Position numbers and translations under genes: made by a program. From Vandiemenella viatica (taxonomy: Eukaryota > Arthropoda > Insecta > Orthoptera > Morabidae): DNA of 64,000 nucleotides. Where the stretch lies: NCBI GenBank assembly GCA_031002005.1, contig CM061918.1, forward strand, positions 42,412,947-42,476,946, written 5' to 3'. Shown here piece by piece: positions 23,048 through 35,269 of this stretch. The notes under the pieces are model-generated. The model was given only the letters and a program-made list of their open reading frames with translations, did no database searches and was not told where the DNA came from. The stretch's first letter is position 1; every line of letters starts with the position of its first letter.

Positions 23048-24957
23048 ATGTGATACCTACTATATCTCCAGAACTAAGTGAAGTCTAGAAACGTCTCATC
23101 AAATTATATAAAAATACATCATCAAATTGCAGAGCCAATGGAAATTTTTCTTCTGGAACAACTATGTATTACGGCCAAAAAATCAAGTGAACTTAAACTA
23201 TCAAAGAAACCTTAAAACCACAAAATATGTATGAATCATGTAAATAAGTCAAAATATGGATAGGTGCATACTTTGTTATTATGCAACAAATATGCTTTAT
23301 TAAATACACCTGAGGAATTTATTTGCATACTTGCATCGTGAAAACTTCCAGCATTCTTAAAATTGTTGTTACAGAATGTAGATACTACCTTTGGCATGAA
23401 TAATGAATTGGTTCCATGATACTGCCATCAAAAATTCAATAGTACATTACATGTTCCAACTCTAAGGCGATAAAAGCTATAATTTTACAAAATTAGGGGT
23501 TTGATGGTTATTTAATAAAAAGAACAGTTTATTCTACCAGCTGTGGTTTGAACAGCAGCCAAAACTTGGAAACACTTTCCTTGTGCGATATTATTATGGA
23601 ATATTTGCACATAAGAAATATGTACTGTCACTTGTTAATGTTTACTGTAGGCACCTTTCTTAGAGAAAAAAACTGATGTCTGCATCCATATCACACATTA
23701 GCGGTTTCCATTAATATTGTACAGCATTCAGCGAAAATTTAAAAATATGTCGTACCAGAGACAAAGTTTGTTAACTGTCTAAGATGTTAATAAATGTGGC
23801 AACTGTGATTACAGTAAATTATGTATCAATGACGCTTCATACATTTGAGTCTCATATTCTGTTAATATTAATGTTTTAAATTTCAGATAACAGATTAGAT
23901 AAATAGCTAAACTCAAGAAATGATCTTAAAAAAGAGATTGTGATTTTACTGTCAGTTTTTCTGCAAGGAGTGAACATCTCAACTTCAGTGTGATCCATAT
24001 ATTATAATTACCGATCTCGAAATTAATTTAAATATCTTCTCCTTCATTCGGTACATATAAGTAAGTCATTAGCTATTTCCGCAGATTTTTATTTGGACCA
24101 TTAGCTGTAAAAATTTGAAAACACCATCCTAATTGCTGCGGTAGTTTCTGCGCGGGTCCCGTTCAAATAAAGAGACACATGCAGCTTGCTTACAGGACTT
24201 ATAATAGTATAGACACACCAGCCCACATTTGTAAAATCAGTACTAGTGAAGTTTTTGCCAATGACTGTTAGTGAAGTATTCCATTTCTGTAGGGTAAACA
24301 CAGTGAAATCTGAAGAGAGGAATGCAAAGCCACAGGAAAAGATACACTTAAATTTTTAAGCTTTATAATTTTTCTGCACTTGTACCATTGACCACCAAAT
24401 CAATATAAATGTCATCAATTGAAAACCTTTGCCTTTCTCAAATATTGGAATACTTTTGATATGGATACATCTTTGGGCCAATATTCAAATGGTATTAGGT
24501 ATAATGCCCATATAAAATTAGTATGTTGCTGAAGACAGCACTGAATAAAAACCTTTTGATTTATTCTAATGTTGTTCATATAAGGCACAAGTAAGCTAAT
24601 TCCCAAGTAAACTAACAATCGTGTTATGTTAGAAGCTAATCACAATGGTGGGGTTGTTTTGTTTTCCTCATACTGTGATTTCATTTAAACATTTATTTAT
24701 TCACAGAAATAATAAAAAAAAGTTTACACCAACATTAGCACCATCAGATGTTCTACATCAATCACACATAACAAATTTAAATGAAGCCACATCTAATTCC
24801 TTTGCCATATTGTTCACTTCCATACACAATTAAAGTTTATATTGAAATAGTGTAAAGTGTGTTCATGTTTTTCATGTCCTTTCTGCTTACATCTGTGGTG
24901 AGTGATGCAGTTTATTTCTCAATCCTTACCTTTTTTAAAATGAGTTTTGTGTCTTAC
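23048..24957. other. Intronic DNA, one PLE-A arm fragment at 24850-24935
   Basis: No gene seen. The stretch CTTACATCTGTGGTGAGTGATG (24888-24909) matches the splice-donor-like end of PLE-A arms. The rest is AT-rich without recognisable ends. Confidence 0.45.
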
Positions 24958-25149
24958 CTCCCAGCAATATCCTCCATTATTAGGAACATCTGAGATGATG
25001 CCTTCATATGGACCAAACACTGTTCGGGGCAGCAATGGACATACTGTCCACACACCCAGCCCAGCATTTCGTATTCCAGACGGTCCAATTCGAAAAAATG
25101 AAGGCAGTGTTTTTGCTGCTCTTTCACTGTCTGGTGGGTACAGTGGAAC
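24958..25149 (-). CDS. PRDM9: PRDM9-like gene: exon with first half of the PR/SET domain
   Basis: 192 nt, 64 codons, phase 0 in and out. The acceptor is TAACATTACAG-like (ATGTTACAG then GTTCCACTG) and the donor is GAG/GTAAGAC. It encodes the front of the PR/SET domain: LPSFFRIGPSGIRNAGLGVW, then VFGPYEGIISD and NNGGYCWE. These blocks (IGPSGI.. AGLGVW, FGPYEG, NNGY.W) are the hallmark of PRDM7/9 and PRDM11 SET domains, with the methyl-donor binding region in this half. The next exon continues with [12 protein letters not shown] at 10308, giving an uninterrupted domain. Catalytic activity is expected but not shown. Confidence 0.92.
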
Positions 25150-26283
25150 CTGTAACATAATGAAATCAGAACTATGTTTGAGATATAATCCAAATGAACC
25201 AGTAAAATAAAAAATGAAAGAATGTGTGAGTTCATGGAACATAGGACCCTATAAATAAGATTATTTTAAGCGGACGCAGTTTCATTTTGTTTGTGGATAC
25301 TTTACTGATTTATTTGTTGATCTCCACTGAAACCATTGGAAAAAAAAGTGAGTTAGTTTCTTTCAGATGCATCTTGAAGTTTAATTTTATTTTTTAATCT
25401 ATAATATTTAATTGCATTAAGCAAACATATCTTGAGGTTACCAACAATTTTGGAAAACTATAGTATGAAACTGACATTTACTGAAGTGAATATTTCATTC
25501 ATAATTTATTAGTGTAGAGTAGTGCCTGTGTTTGATTAGCTATTTTTGAGAAGAATATAAATGTTTGAAGAATAAAGATTTCATTCCAGCTACAGATCAA
25601 TTATCTGCTACTTTATATTAAGTTGATGGTAATATCTTAGTATAATTCAATTGTTATGAAGCAAATACTCCGGTGGCAATTTCTCTATTAATCTACTATC
25701 AAATTTCACATTATTCTTTATTTATTTATTTAAATTCTTTGAATTCACACTTTTCCCACATAATACAACTTTGAGTTTGAGTTGTAGGTAAACTTTAAAA
25801 TGAATGAATTAGCTATAAGGATTTGTTATGGTTTGTGAAAAAAATTAATTTATATATTTGTGTGACACTTTTATTTATGTTCTACAGTTTTTAGTAATGC
25901 CCAAAGCTTGAAAAAATTAATTTTATGCACACAAAACATATGACTGAAGAACAATGATAGCCACATCTTCCATGTAAATCCTTTCACATAGAATACATTT
26001 TAATATCATCATGAAAGCTTTTACAAAGAGAAAAATATTTCATGTAGATGGCAAAAGAAAATACTGTATGATACACTATATAACTGGTAAATTACAAAAT
26101 TAAATGTCTTCACTTTACCATGTAAGAACAAGATGTGCACTGGGGTAGGTGCACAAGGCTTTGTCTTAATTCTGACCATGTCTAAGCCTTGGATATGTCC
26201 AGTTATGACTTTATAATAATAACCAGGTTGCAACTTAGCTTTATTTTTACCAAAAGCTAAGGAAAGGTAATAAGTAAATGATC
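25150..26283. other. Intronic DNA, no feature seen
   Basis: AT-rich, only short domainless frames. Confidence 0.45.
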
Positions 26284-26560
26284 ATGATTAATTGACTTTC
26301 GGGTTATGCCGCATTGTTCATTTCATTACCTGAGCTTTTGGCTGGTATCCTGTTTGTGTTGACATAGCAACAAGCGCCAAGCATCGCAGAGTAAAAGGCC
26401 GCTATCTTCGTTGATGTTGTTGGTATTTTTTTAAAATTTCTGCTGCCTCTTTCACCCGTTGGGGCCACAACTGGTCTTCTCTCCACAGTAGCCTCGTTTC
26501 TTGAAACTTTATTTCATGCTCGATATTAATAGCATGGCGGACTACGGCGGATTTGTCGCT
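26284..26560 (-). repeat. Downstream pLTR of PLE family B
   Basis: Matches 31088-31370 with substitutions. It contains the C-terminal coding end (VVAPTGERGSRNFKKIP) and the 'ggtaatgaaatgaacaa' leader-like segment. Relative to the upstream copy, about 17 bp spanning the first half of the hammerhead-like core is missing. Confidence 0.8.
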
Positions 26561-29500
26561 GTTGTTATCTTTGAAGAGGCGGATATGTTCCTGCCACAGT
26601 GCGACCTGTCTCGCCGTTTTAAACACTGCCACAGCTGCAGGGGATTTCGTAAACACCCATAAGCTGGTGTGGGTGTAATCTGTCTTTTACCTTTGTCAGT
26701 GACTGACCAAGTTTGCAGTTAGCCTTATATACTATTCGCACCTCCATGTAAGGTATCCCTCGTTCTATTTCAATATTTGGTTAGAATCCGGCGAAGTTTG
26801 AGGTTAACTTCAGTACACGATACCACAAGTAAATCGAGTTACCAACACTTCAAGCATAGTAAAGCGAATAAATAACATATAACCAACATAAATAAACTAT
26901 AAATTACCATAAATCAATGCTATTTCAGTAAGAAATAGGTTATTCCATGTAAAAGTAAACTTTCAATAACAGATCCTAACATTAATCAGAAAGATATTCT
27001 AAACGGATTTAAAAGAAGCAAATGGTAAATAATAGTAAATATATTGCCTAAATAAACCTTTTATCATGACTAAAAGCGTTATTCCTGAGATAAATAGTGA
27101 ATTCCAATATAAAGTAAACCTAACCATAAATTTTGGCATGTACCAGATTTTGGTATTTCAGGAGAGATTTTTATAAAGTAAAGATTGTAAAGAAGTAATA
27201 ATATTCAGCCCTAGACCTACCATAACCATAAATTCACAGTTAAATAGAGTTTAGCAGATATTTTAAAGAAATAAACAGGATGAGTGGATAGTAGACTGAA
27301 GCAGTATGAAAATATCACTTTGTGATGGAATTTGACCAGTTTAAAGTTCTAAAAGTAAATAGAATAATACCTGAGATAGTTTAGTAGGATAATTAACTGG
27401 TTTCTGATAGTTTTAAAGCATTTAATACTCACAAGAAGTAATTATGAAGAAATTTGATCACTCATTTTCCTAAACAGTTCGCATAAACAATTTTAGGTCT
27501 TTTAAATAATTTCAGGATTTAAAAAGTAGATAAACAAGCAGTAAATAATTGTATCCTTCAGTTTTAATAGATTTCAAGTAGTTTCAATCCATAAAATATG
27601 AAATATCAGCGAAAACCGGTAGCCGGTAAATCGAACAAATTATCAAGCCTTTCAGAATTAATTCCGATAAAATTAAACCATTTCAAGAGCGCTAAGAACA
27701 TGTAAATGACAGTAAACATACATAATTAATTTTCTATAACCAATAAAAGACATTTTCTGACCTTCTGTTTGTTAATCTAATTTCGTAGTAACTTGCCAGA
27801 GGCACCGTACATAAAATATGCTTTTACACTGATTTTAAACACTGTCACCCAGTATAAAGTAAATAATAAATTAAAACAGTCCTAAAGAGAATTAAATTCA
27901 TCTAAATCTCGTAGTTTCCAACCGTTTAAGTATTTTTAAATACGATCTGAACACGTAAAATAGATCACTTGACTTTAACATTTTTTCATTTAAAAGCCTA
28001 CTTATTTTCCGGGTTAAAAAGTAGTTTGTCGTAAAGATCCATTCTTCTAGCTTCATACAGATTAATTTCATGCCATTTAAAGCCATAGAACCGATGTTAT
28101 GAATTTCCTAAAACACTCTGTAATAGAACACGTGTAAATAATAGAACAATTTATTGTGTCCATGATATATCACGTACAAAGATGAAATAACCTTTAAAAT
28201 ATGCAGTTTAATTCAGGCTACACATTGGTAATTTTTCCGGCTTAATAATCCTTATATCTTCAGAGTTATACCTAAAAACATAAGTAATAATTATGTCGGA
28301 TTGTTAGAAATCATTGTTTTTGCAATAACCACATAACCGATTTAAATAAAGTTTACATTTTTGTGAGGCTAAAATAAAGACCCACAATTTGAGCATAATT
28401 TCATGTTTGTAATTAAAGCCGATTTAAAAAAAGTTCTGAAAACCTGGTGGTGACGTAAGACCTTCAGAAGCATTGTAATCGTGACCATATTTGGTAATCT
28501 TCGGAGAGACACAATTAAAGCTATATTCTGACACAAAACACAGTAACCATAAACTCACATAACTTTCCCGTTCCCGCGTTTAAATTAAACATATAATAAA
28601 GAAGTTATTAAATTAAACCTAAGGGAATGTTTAGCAGAGTGCATGCGCCCAGCGGTGGTACGGCATCACATGAGGCCCGGCTATATAGGCTCTTGAGTGC
28701 GCATGTGGACAAGCTTGGTTCTTCAGTCTCGGTTCAAACTTGCAGGCGTGAGCACGTCCCGTGCTAGGCTCGGCCAGCCCCGGGGTGGCGGTTAGGCAGG
28801 AAGCGAGTCTACAAAGTGACAGGCACGCTTAACGGCAGCCATGTTGGAAATTCGACAACTCTAACATTCAGACGAACAGTTTTGGCAATGTGACTTTAAT
28901 TTTCAACTCAGTTTTGGGGGGTTTCGTGCGGTTTCTTTTGCTCTGTTTCACAATCTGTAATCTTTGGTGAACGATATATCCGATTGCCTTGCTAACTGTG
29001 AACTTGCATTATTTACGTGAAAAATTTTGAGAATATAAAGCAGTGATTCAACTTGTGACTTTCATTTCTACAATAGTACCTTTCTTGCAGTAGGTTAAAC
29101 TGTAAGTGGCGACTGTGGTCAATTGTAACAGTTAGCATTCCATTGGTCAAACACGGTAACAGAACTTTTTAGGACTTAGAATATTTTGGAAGACGACTGG
29201 TTCAGGTGAAGAAGCAGATACCAACCCCCGTATCCGTCCCTTGTCCCTGACATCCACCCACTTTAACAGTTTCCCAATCCGGTCTGTGATACCCGGTATG
29301 AATGGGAGACAGGCGAATTTTGTTGGCACATTAATATCATGGGATAATTTGACGTCTCCCATAGGTTTTTTGGGTCTTCTGATGTCGGATTCACTATAGC
29401 CGTTGGCTCGGAATATTTGTGTAAGTGTCTCCATTTCTTCATTCCGAGTCATATACTGTCTTTGCTCTTAAGTTGAGTGATGTTAATACGCCTCTCTTTG

Positions 29501-31098
29501 TTGCCGGATGATGTTGTGACATGGCGTGCAGATACCTATTAGTGTGGGTCGCCTTGCGATACACAGTATGACCCAAACGTCCATCGCCTCTCTTGTGAAC
29601 AAGGACATCGAGAAATGGCAGTAGTCCATTTTCTTCCACAACCATAGTGAACTGAATTCTTGGGTGGGCACTCTCCTTACCATGAGGCCAGATGACAAAG
29701 GTGTCATCAACATAACGGATCCACTTTGTAGGTTTTAGGCGCGCGTTGTTAAGCACCTTCATCTCGAATGATTCCATAAATATGTTGGCGGCTACAGGTG
29801 AAAGTGGCGAGCCCATTGCCGCACCTTCAACTTGAGCATAAAGTTGACCACCGTACTGGAACACAGTTGGCTTAAGGCAGAACTCTGTCAGGTCAGCCCA
29901 CTCAGTAGACTTTCCTTGTGCAAGAAGTTTAGCATGTATTAAAGCAACGGCTTTGTCTACCGCCACATTAGTGAATAATGAGACAGCATCGAAACTCACC
30001 ATGACATCAGTCTTCTCTAGCATCTCTAGCAACATACCGCACAAGTGGATGAGTAGGTGAGTTGACTGCGCTCACAATCAGACGTAAGGGAACCTCTTTT
30101 TTGTGCACTTTGGGCAATCCATAGAACCTAGGCATCATGCAATTGCTTCTTTTTAAGTTTTTCTTGTCCTCCTGCTCAATCGCTTTGGAGGTGTTAACTC
30201 TTCGGGCCACCTCTGTCCTGATCTTCTGTAGTGGGTTTCTGCTTAATGGTTAGTACGTTTTCTCTGCCAGCAAGTTCGTAATCTTATTGTGGTAGTCCAG
30301 TGCTTTCATCACTATGGTTGCACACCCCTTGTCAGCTGGAAGAACCACAATATCATCACGTTGCCGTAATACCTGCAAGGCTGATCTTTCTTCGCTAGAT
30401 AGATTGCTGCGTGGTAGTTTTGCGTGGGCAAGAATGCGAGCTGTCTCCTGTCGGATGTTATTTGCCTGATCGGATTCTAACCCCACAATGGCACTCTCAA
30501 CGCCCGCTATGATATCTAAAGTTGGCAAATGTGTGGGTACCGGGGCAAAATTAAGACCTTTCGATAGCAAAGATATTGTTGCTTTATCTAGTTCCCCGTC
30601 TGTGAGATTTACCACTGTATGGGCCAGTTGCGGAATTTTAGTATGTTGTTGTTGTTGTTCTGCCTTGAATTTTTGAAATTTACAAATCTGTGCCTCTCTA
30701 GTATTATTCAGCACTTGCAACGCGTAATTCGACGAAACTGAATCCAACGTATTCCAATCAGGAGCTTCGAAATGTGCGGATAACCGTAGATGTAGTTTGT
30801 ATAAGTTACCTTCTAAGTGAGCCAGCTCCGTCCACGTCTGTCGTATCCTTTCGCGCAGAAGTATAAATCCTGTCTTCCGCAGAATCCGTGCTGCTTTTCT
30901 TGTTTCAATGTGATGTCGGATCTTCAGAAATGATGGTAAGACATCTTCGTCCCTGCATCGCAGTAAGAAAGTAAGTTGGCTATGTTTTCGTGCTCTTTTT
31001 TCTCGTAGTTTTGAGAAGTTTCTACATGCGTAGAATATATCCTCCCCGTAGAGGTATGTTAAATGATTCCTCAGACTTCCATGGCCATCTTTGTTCAT
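26402..31098 (-). pseudogene. PLE family B polyprotein: RT and GIY-YIG endonuclease, split by LTR
   Basis: Reading 5' to 3' on the minus strand: a 282-residue N-terminal frame starts MNKDGHGSLRNHLTYLYGED (31098) and includes DDIVVLPADKGCATIVM. RT fingers follow at YGLPKVHKKEVPLRLIVS (about 30120-30065). The palm has MVSFDAVSLFTNV, GAAMGSPLSPVAANIF and catalytic RYVDDTFVIW (about 29717-29690), then LPFLDVLV and RKATHTNRYLH. After the solo LTR, the GIY-YIG domain resumes with GVYEIPCSCGSV (about 26675-26640), a small deletion at YIG, then KSAVVRHAINIEHEIKF and RVKEAAEILKK. Stops and frame changes near 30250, 30020, 29440 and 26640 disable it. Confidence 0.9.
26747..29252 (+). mobile_element. 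Solo LTR, copy 3 (2506 bp, plus)
   Basis: Starts TGTAAGGTATCCCTCGTTC and ends TTGTCCCTGACA, flanked by TCCA (26743-26746, 29253-29256). Full-length homologue of 19216-21613. It interrupts the PLE-B coding region between the RT and the endonuclease. Confidence 0.92.
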
Positions 31099-31370
31099 GC
31101 TTAATTGACTTTCAGGTTATGCCACGTTGTTTATTTCATTACCTGAGCTTTCGGCTGGTATCCTCCAGCCTTCGTCACAGATACTGTTTATGTTGACATA
31201 GCAACGAGCGCCAAGCATCACAGAGTAAAAGGCTGCTATCTTCATTGATGTCGCTGGTATTTTTTTAAAATTTCTGCTTCCTCTTTCACCCGTTGGGGCC
31301 ACCACTGGTCTTCTCTCCATAGTAGCCTCGTTTCTTGAAACTTTATTTCATGCCCGGTATTAATAGCGGA
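31088..31370 (-). repeat. Upstream pLTR of PLE family B
   Basis: Encodes the endonuclease tail of a preceding unit (PVVAPTGERGSRNFKKIPAT), then a hammerhead-like core at 31143-31180, then a leader ending at the ATG at 31098. A tail-plus-start arrangement like this is typical of tandem or partial-tandem PLE copies. Confidence 0.8.
31143..31180 (-). ncRNA. Hammerhead-like core in the PLE-B pLTR
   Basis: On the minus strand: GTGACGA, stem II AGGCTGG/CCAGCC around AGGATA, GAAA, then GCTCAGG and UA. G replaces C at core position 3, so it does not pair with G8. Otherwise it follows the hammerhead order and spacing. Confidence 0.5.
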
Positions 31371-31374
31371 CTAG

Positions 31375-31545
31375 GACAATACAGCAAATCAGCGATTGCC
31401 GAGCACTTGTATGACCATTGCTACAAGATAGTCTTTAACAACATTGGCTAGAACTTCATATTTTTGGGATTCAATAGTAAAAGAAGCAATTGAAATTCGG
31501 CTCGCTGATACCTTCAATAGAGACATGCCTTACTTTTAGTGAGGC
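31375..31545 (+). pseudogene. PLE endonuclease-tail fragment, plus strand
   Basis: Encodes SAIAEHLYDHCYKIVFNN then, after a break, IVKEAIEIRLADTFNRD, the tail of the GIY-YIG domain as at 12690-12810. It abuts the family B pLTR in opposite orientation. Confidence 0.6.
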
Positions 31546-32536
31546 ATGAAAACCAGCCTTGGTGAAACTGGAGGAAGAACAATCATGAGATAGGAAGAAA
31601 CTTTCTGAATATGGCAAAGTAACAAATCATATCATTAAGTAGAAAAGTTTATAATAAAAAAAGGGGAAAACTTTTGAAACTGGTGTCCTATTGTTAGCTG
31701 TGGTGCTTGTATTCTTCCTCTTATTATTGTTATTATTTGTGGAGAAGCCCATTAGGAAAGTACTCAGAAGCATTTGTTCACTTACCTTTGTGCCCATATG
31801 CTTGCTGTGGGCTTCTTTTTTCTCATCTGACCATGTTGTTCCAGGTCTTTTCTTTAGTCTTTCCTCCAGGTCAACTTGCCACTTGTGAATTTTGAATATA
31901 TCTCTGTTTTCAATATCTTTAATTAATATTATTTATACTTGATAGTCAGCACTTTTTGTTTCCCCAAAAATGAGCAATTTTTTTTTTTTTTGGGGGGGGG
32001 GGTGATGGGACGGATAATACCCTGTTGGTGATCATTTGTAATATGTACAATATATTAATAAATAGATTCATTTTATTACACAATTAACATCTTTCCATTA
32101 ATTTCTAAATATTTTCTTGTAATTCCAAGCTCACTCTACCATATCTTTCCAGAATATGATAATGAATAACAAGATGTATAACTGAACATTAATGAATTAT
32201 TACCAAATAAAGAATATTTATTTGAACAAAATAGCTAATCTCTCAGTTGTGGGAGAAGGTAAAGGCTTTATACTATGATTTTGGCAAACTTCTGTCAAGG
32301 CTACAATGCAGTTGTGAAATTGAGAATGTTATAGGAAAATGAAGTGAAAAATGAAAAACAGTTTAAAACTTACAAGGATGAACTGTAAACTGATGCAAAA
32401 ACATTTCTCTTAGCCTATGATGTACTCTGTGTGTGCTGAAACCCTTTACAGATTCTGCGAAGCTATATTTGGTATATCATTTAAGAAATATAATTTTATA
32501 AAGTCAGCATTTATGCCTATAAGAACAATTACTCAC
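31546..32536. other. Intronic DNA; small LINE C-terminal scrap at 31780-31900
   Basis: On the minus strand 31780-31900 reads VDLEERLKKRPGTTWSDEKK, similar to the RPKWSEE end of the LINE at 37.9-39.0 kb. A T-run followed by a G-run lies at 31980-32003. Nothing else recognised. Confidence 0.4.
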
Positions 32537-32613
32537 ACAGTTGTCTGAAACGTGAATCAGTGGTCCATGTGTTGGGCAGCCACCTCCCCATTCTCTGTGG
32601 CACTGATCACAAA
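32537..32613 (-). CDS. PRDM9: PRDM9-like gene: zinc-knuckle exon
   Basis: 77 nt between ATGTTGCAG and a GTGAGT donor. With two nucleotides completing the previous codon it encodes CDQCHREWGGGCPTHGPLIH, a Cys-x2-Cys-x7-Cys-x2-His knuckle that directly precedes the PR/SET domain in PRDM9. The exit is phase 0, as needed by the exon at 25149. The preceding exon ends DDDFI plus one nucleotide, giving DDDFI-F-CDQC across the junction, close to the acidic-aromatic lead-in of the family. Confidence 0.88.
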
Positions 32614-32699
32614 CTGCAACATAATCATACAACTGTAAATCATGTTCAGTTTACTCCAAAACAGATGTGCAATTCTTAAGTACTGAATTTTTCTATAGT

Positions 32700-32917
32700 A
32701 TCATTCATTTATTTTTTGCTTTATGCCTCAATGACATTGATGTCGTTAAGAGGTAGGAAAGGACTGGGGGTTAGGAATGGGAAGTAATTAAGGCATGGCC
32801 TTTAGAAGAAACCATGAAAAACTCAAATCAGGTTGGTTGGACGGGGACTCGAACCCACATCCTCCAGAATGTGAGGCCAGCACATTACTGCTCACCCACC
32901 ATGCTCAGTATCACTTA
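32700..32917 (-). repeat. tRNA-derived SINE
   Basis: On the minus strand a perfect RNA polymerase III B box GGTTCGAGTCC (in GGATGTGGGTTCGAGTCCCC, about 32845-32865) follows a degenerate A-box region (GGTGGGTGAGCAGTAATG) by a tRNA-like spacing. The body then diverges from tRNA and ends in a non-tRNA tail near 32700. It does not fold as a complete tRNA gene. Confidence 0.65.
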
Positions 32918-34579
32918 ATTATTTTATAAATTTTGTATTGAAGCTATTTTTAATAACATTGTTACCAATTTACAAGTTTCATTCATATCAACTAACATTT
33001 CAAAGTTTATTGTTTAATTGCAAGATTCACCTCCATATAGATCATCCATTTAGTATGGTTGCTGACTTAACAAGTTAAAGAGGTGACTCATGATTTTTCT
33101 AAACAAATAATTATCAGCCACTGATTAAAGTAAAATATTATTCAAAAATTACATAGTTTAATACCATATTCAGTGCTCAAAAATGGAAAGAAGGGACACA
33201 AACTAGCTGTTTTGCTTAAATAAGTCAATTTTATTTTTCATACTGTCATAGTAAGTCTTACAATTTTTAATAAAAAGCAAGGAAATGAAAGGCCTGATGC
33301 AATCACAAAGTGCTACCTTCTTTCAAGTGCAACAAAATTAAATCTCATATTGCAGAAACATTGTAATTATTATTATTAACTGTAATCAAACTAATGCGGC
33401 AGATGCAATTTCCTTATACATCTGATTAACTGTTTCACAGTTTGTGGTGCATTGTTTAACGTATTCTTTAACAATTTATTCCTGTCATCAGTCTGAAAAG
33501 GAAAATATTCCAATTCTCTTAAAACTCCAATCAAGTTTTAATTTAAGGCAATGAACCATCTCTCTTTTTTCCACATACCACATCCAACAACCCTCCAGGG
33601 CACATATCACAATGTTTCCCATATAGACACCAACCACTGTCTTTATCCAGTTGTTGCATTACCATAACTGTAAACCTATCTAATTTGGTATATCACCTAC
33701 CAATTGCGATCTTTCCACAGACAAATCTGCCTACCCTTACCTGCATTACCTGAAACTCATGTACTTAATATATGTTCCATACTGTCCCATCTTACTCAAG
33801 CAATGACATATTCCATGTTCTTGTTTCCCAGTTCCCTCACTTTTGGGGTATGTTCCCTCATTAATCTGTCTAACATATACAGGATTTTTAAACATTTTAT
33901 TACCACCACCTGTGCAATGTATGCTTCCAAATTCAGCCCATTTCTAATAATATGTCCAGATAGTTTATATTATACAACCTTTACCCCCCATTATACAATT
34001 ATACTATGTGAAGAAAACTGATGTTTGATACACAATTTCTTAATATACGTACATGGAAAATTATTATTAAGAAGTTATTCACTGGTTAGGTAATGATTAC
34101 AGACTAATAACTTATAATACAAATTTTTGCACTGTGTTGTGTTTACATAAAATAAAATCAGATTTATTATAATAAAAAAAAAAAAACGTAATTTAGACAA
34201 GTAAAAATTAATTTTCATTTGACTGAAAGGATGCAGTGTATAGGAGACAGACACTCTTTATCAAGATTTTTGTCAGGATATTGAAGGACAGCATCATTTA
34301 CAGATGTAAGGAAAACACATGAACTTTGACATAAGAGGCATTTGGCTTTGATAAAGACTGAGAGGGAGACAATGCAAATCTATAATGTTAGATGATTACT
34401 ATTAATATTTTACATCAACTATACAAAATGACAATGTAAGAAAATGCAGCATATTAACAAAATAAGAATTACTAGGGATTCAAGTCATTTTCTGACAGCC
34501 ATTCCAGCTTGATGCACTATGCCAGGCTGTAAATGGATGCATGCTGCAAGTTTTGCAGTGTGGTCTATTGCTATTGTCT
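32918..34579. other. Intronic DNA, no gene recognised
   Basis: The 105-residue frame at 33704-34021 has no domain I recognise and is bordered by low-complexity AT DNA. A run of A lies at 34174-34187. Confidence 0.4.
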
Positions 34580-34586
34580 AGGTCAG

Positions 34587-35152
34587 TCAGTAGGAAAGTA
34601 CCTTGTCAATTAAGACTTTCTTCAGCTTGGGAATTCTGCTGAAGCATATGCCTGGGGCAGTGGGTAGGCTTTTGGGAAGGAGGAGGCACATTTTGGGAAA
34701 GGAATGAAGAAATTCATGACCATAGTGTAGGATCTGGTTAAAGGACTCCAGGCCAGGAGAGAACTGGATGATGAATATTGGCTTCTGGTCAGCTTTAATA
34801 AGTTCAGGATACAATTATATAATTATATTATTGTGGAAATTTTGGATTGTAACACAAAAGATTTGCTTCTGCACAACATCAGAGGGTAACAGTGGGAAAT
34901 GAAGGTTCATGATAGTATTTGGTAACAACCTGAAAAGTGATCCATGATCAGAACGGATGTGTCTATACTGGGTTGTAATGCTATATGAAATGGAAATTCA
35001 GAGTGGGTAACTGTAGCAGAGTAGGTATTGTAAATTTGTTGATTTGATGTGCACAGATGTGTGGAGGGCACCTCGTCATAAGGAGGAATCCACATCAAGA
35101 AATGTGACATGTGTGTGGGAATAAGTACAAGTGAAATTGATAGAATGGACAT
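34587..35152 (-). pseudogene. PLE family A fragment, minus strand
   Basis: Minus-strand FIIQFSPGLESFNQILHYGH and FLHSFPKMCLLLPKSLPTAP align with VTQYYSGLKSINRILWQDYD and FLKTYPEMRYILPKILHDSP of the copy at 5.1-5.3 kb. An upstream frame (34907-35152) ends DHFSGCYQILS and is probably the same element in another frame. Broken. Confidence 0.65.
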
Positions 35153-35269
35153 TGTTAAGAGAACCAGTCTCTTGCATATTAAATAAACAATTAATTTTTA
35201 TTTATTTATTTATTTTTAACAGAGTCAAAATATATCAATTTTATTTTAATACTAGGTGACCCAACAGAT

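Larger units (their letters stand above)
26284..31370 (-). mobile_element. PLE family B, near-full-length element with terminal repeats
   Basis: A Penelope-like retroelement with direct terminal repeats (pLTR): upstream copy about 31088-31370, downstream copy about 26284-26560. Both carry the same endonuclease-tail coding end and, at the element start, a hammerhead-like core. Without the 2.5-kb solo LTR at 26747-29252 it would be about 2.6 kb. It lies in the 7.4-kb intron between the zinc-knuckle and SET exons of the PRDM9-like gene, on the same strand. Confidence 0.85.

Noticed and set aside
32845..32917. tRNA gene at the B-box match
   Set aside because: The A box is degenerate and no cloverleaf can be completed. 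The fragment continues into a non-tRNA body, so it is called a SINE.
33704..34021. 105-residue plus-strand frame
   Set aside because: No domain and no splice or promoter support. Similar low-information frames are common in this window.
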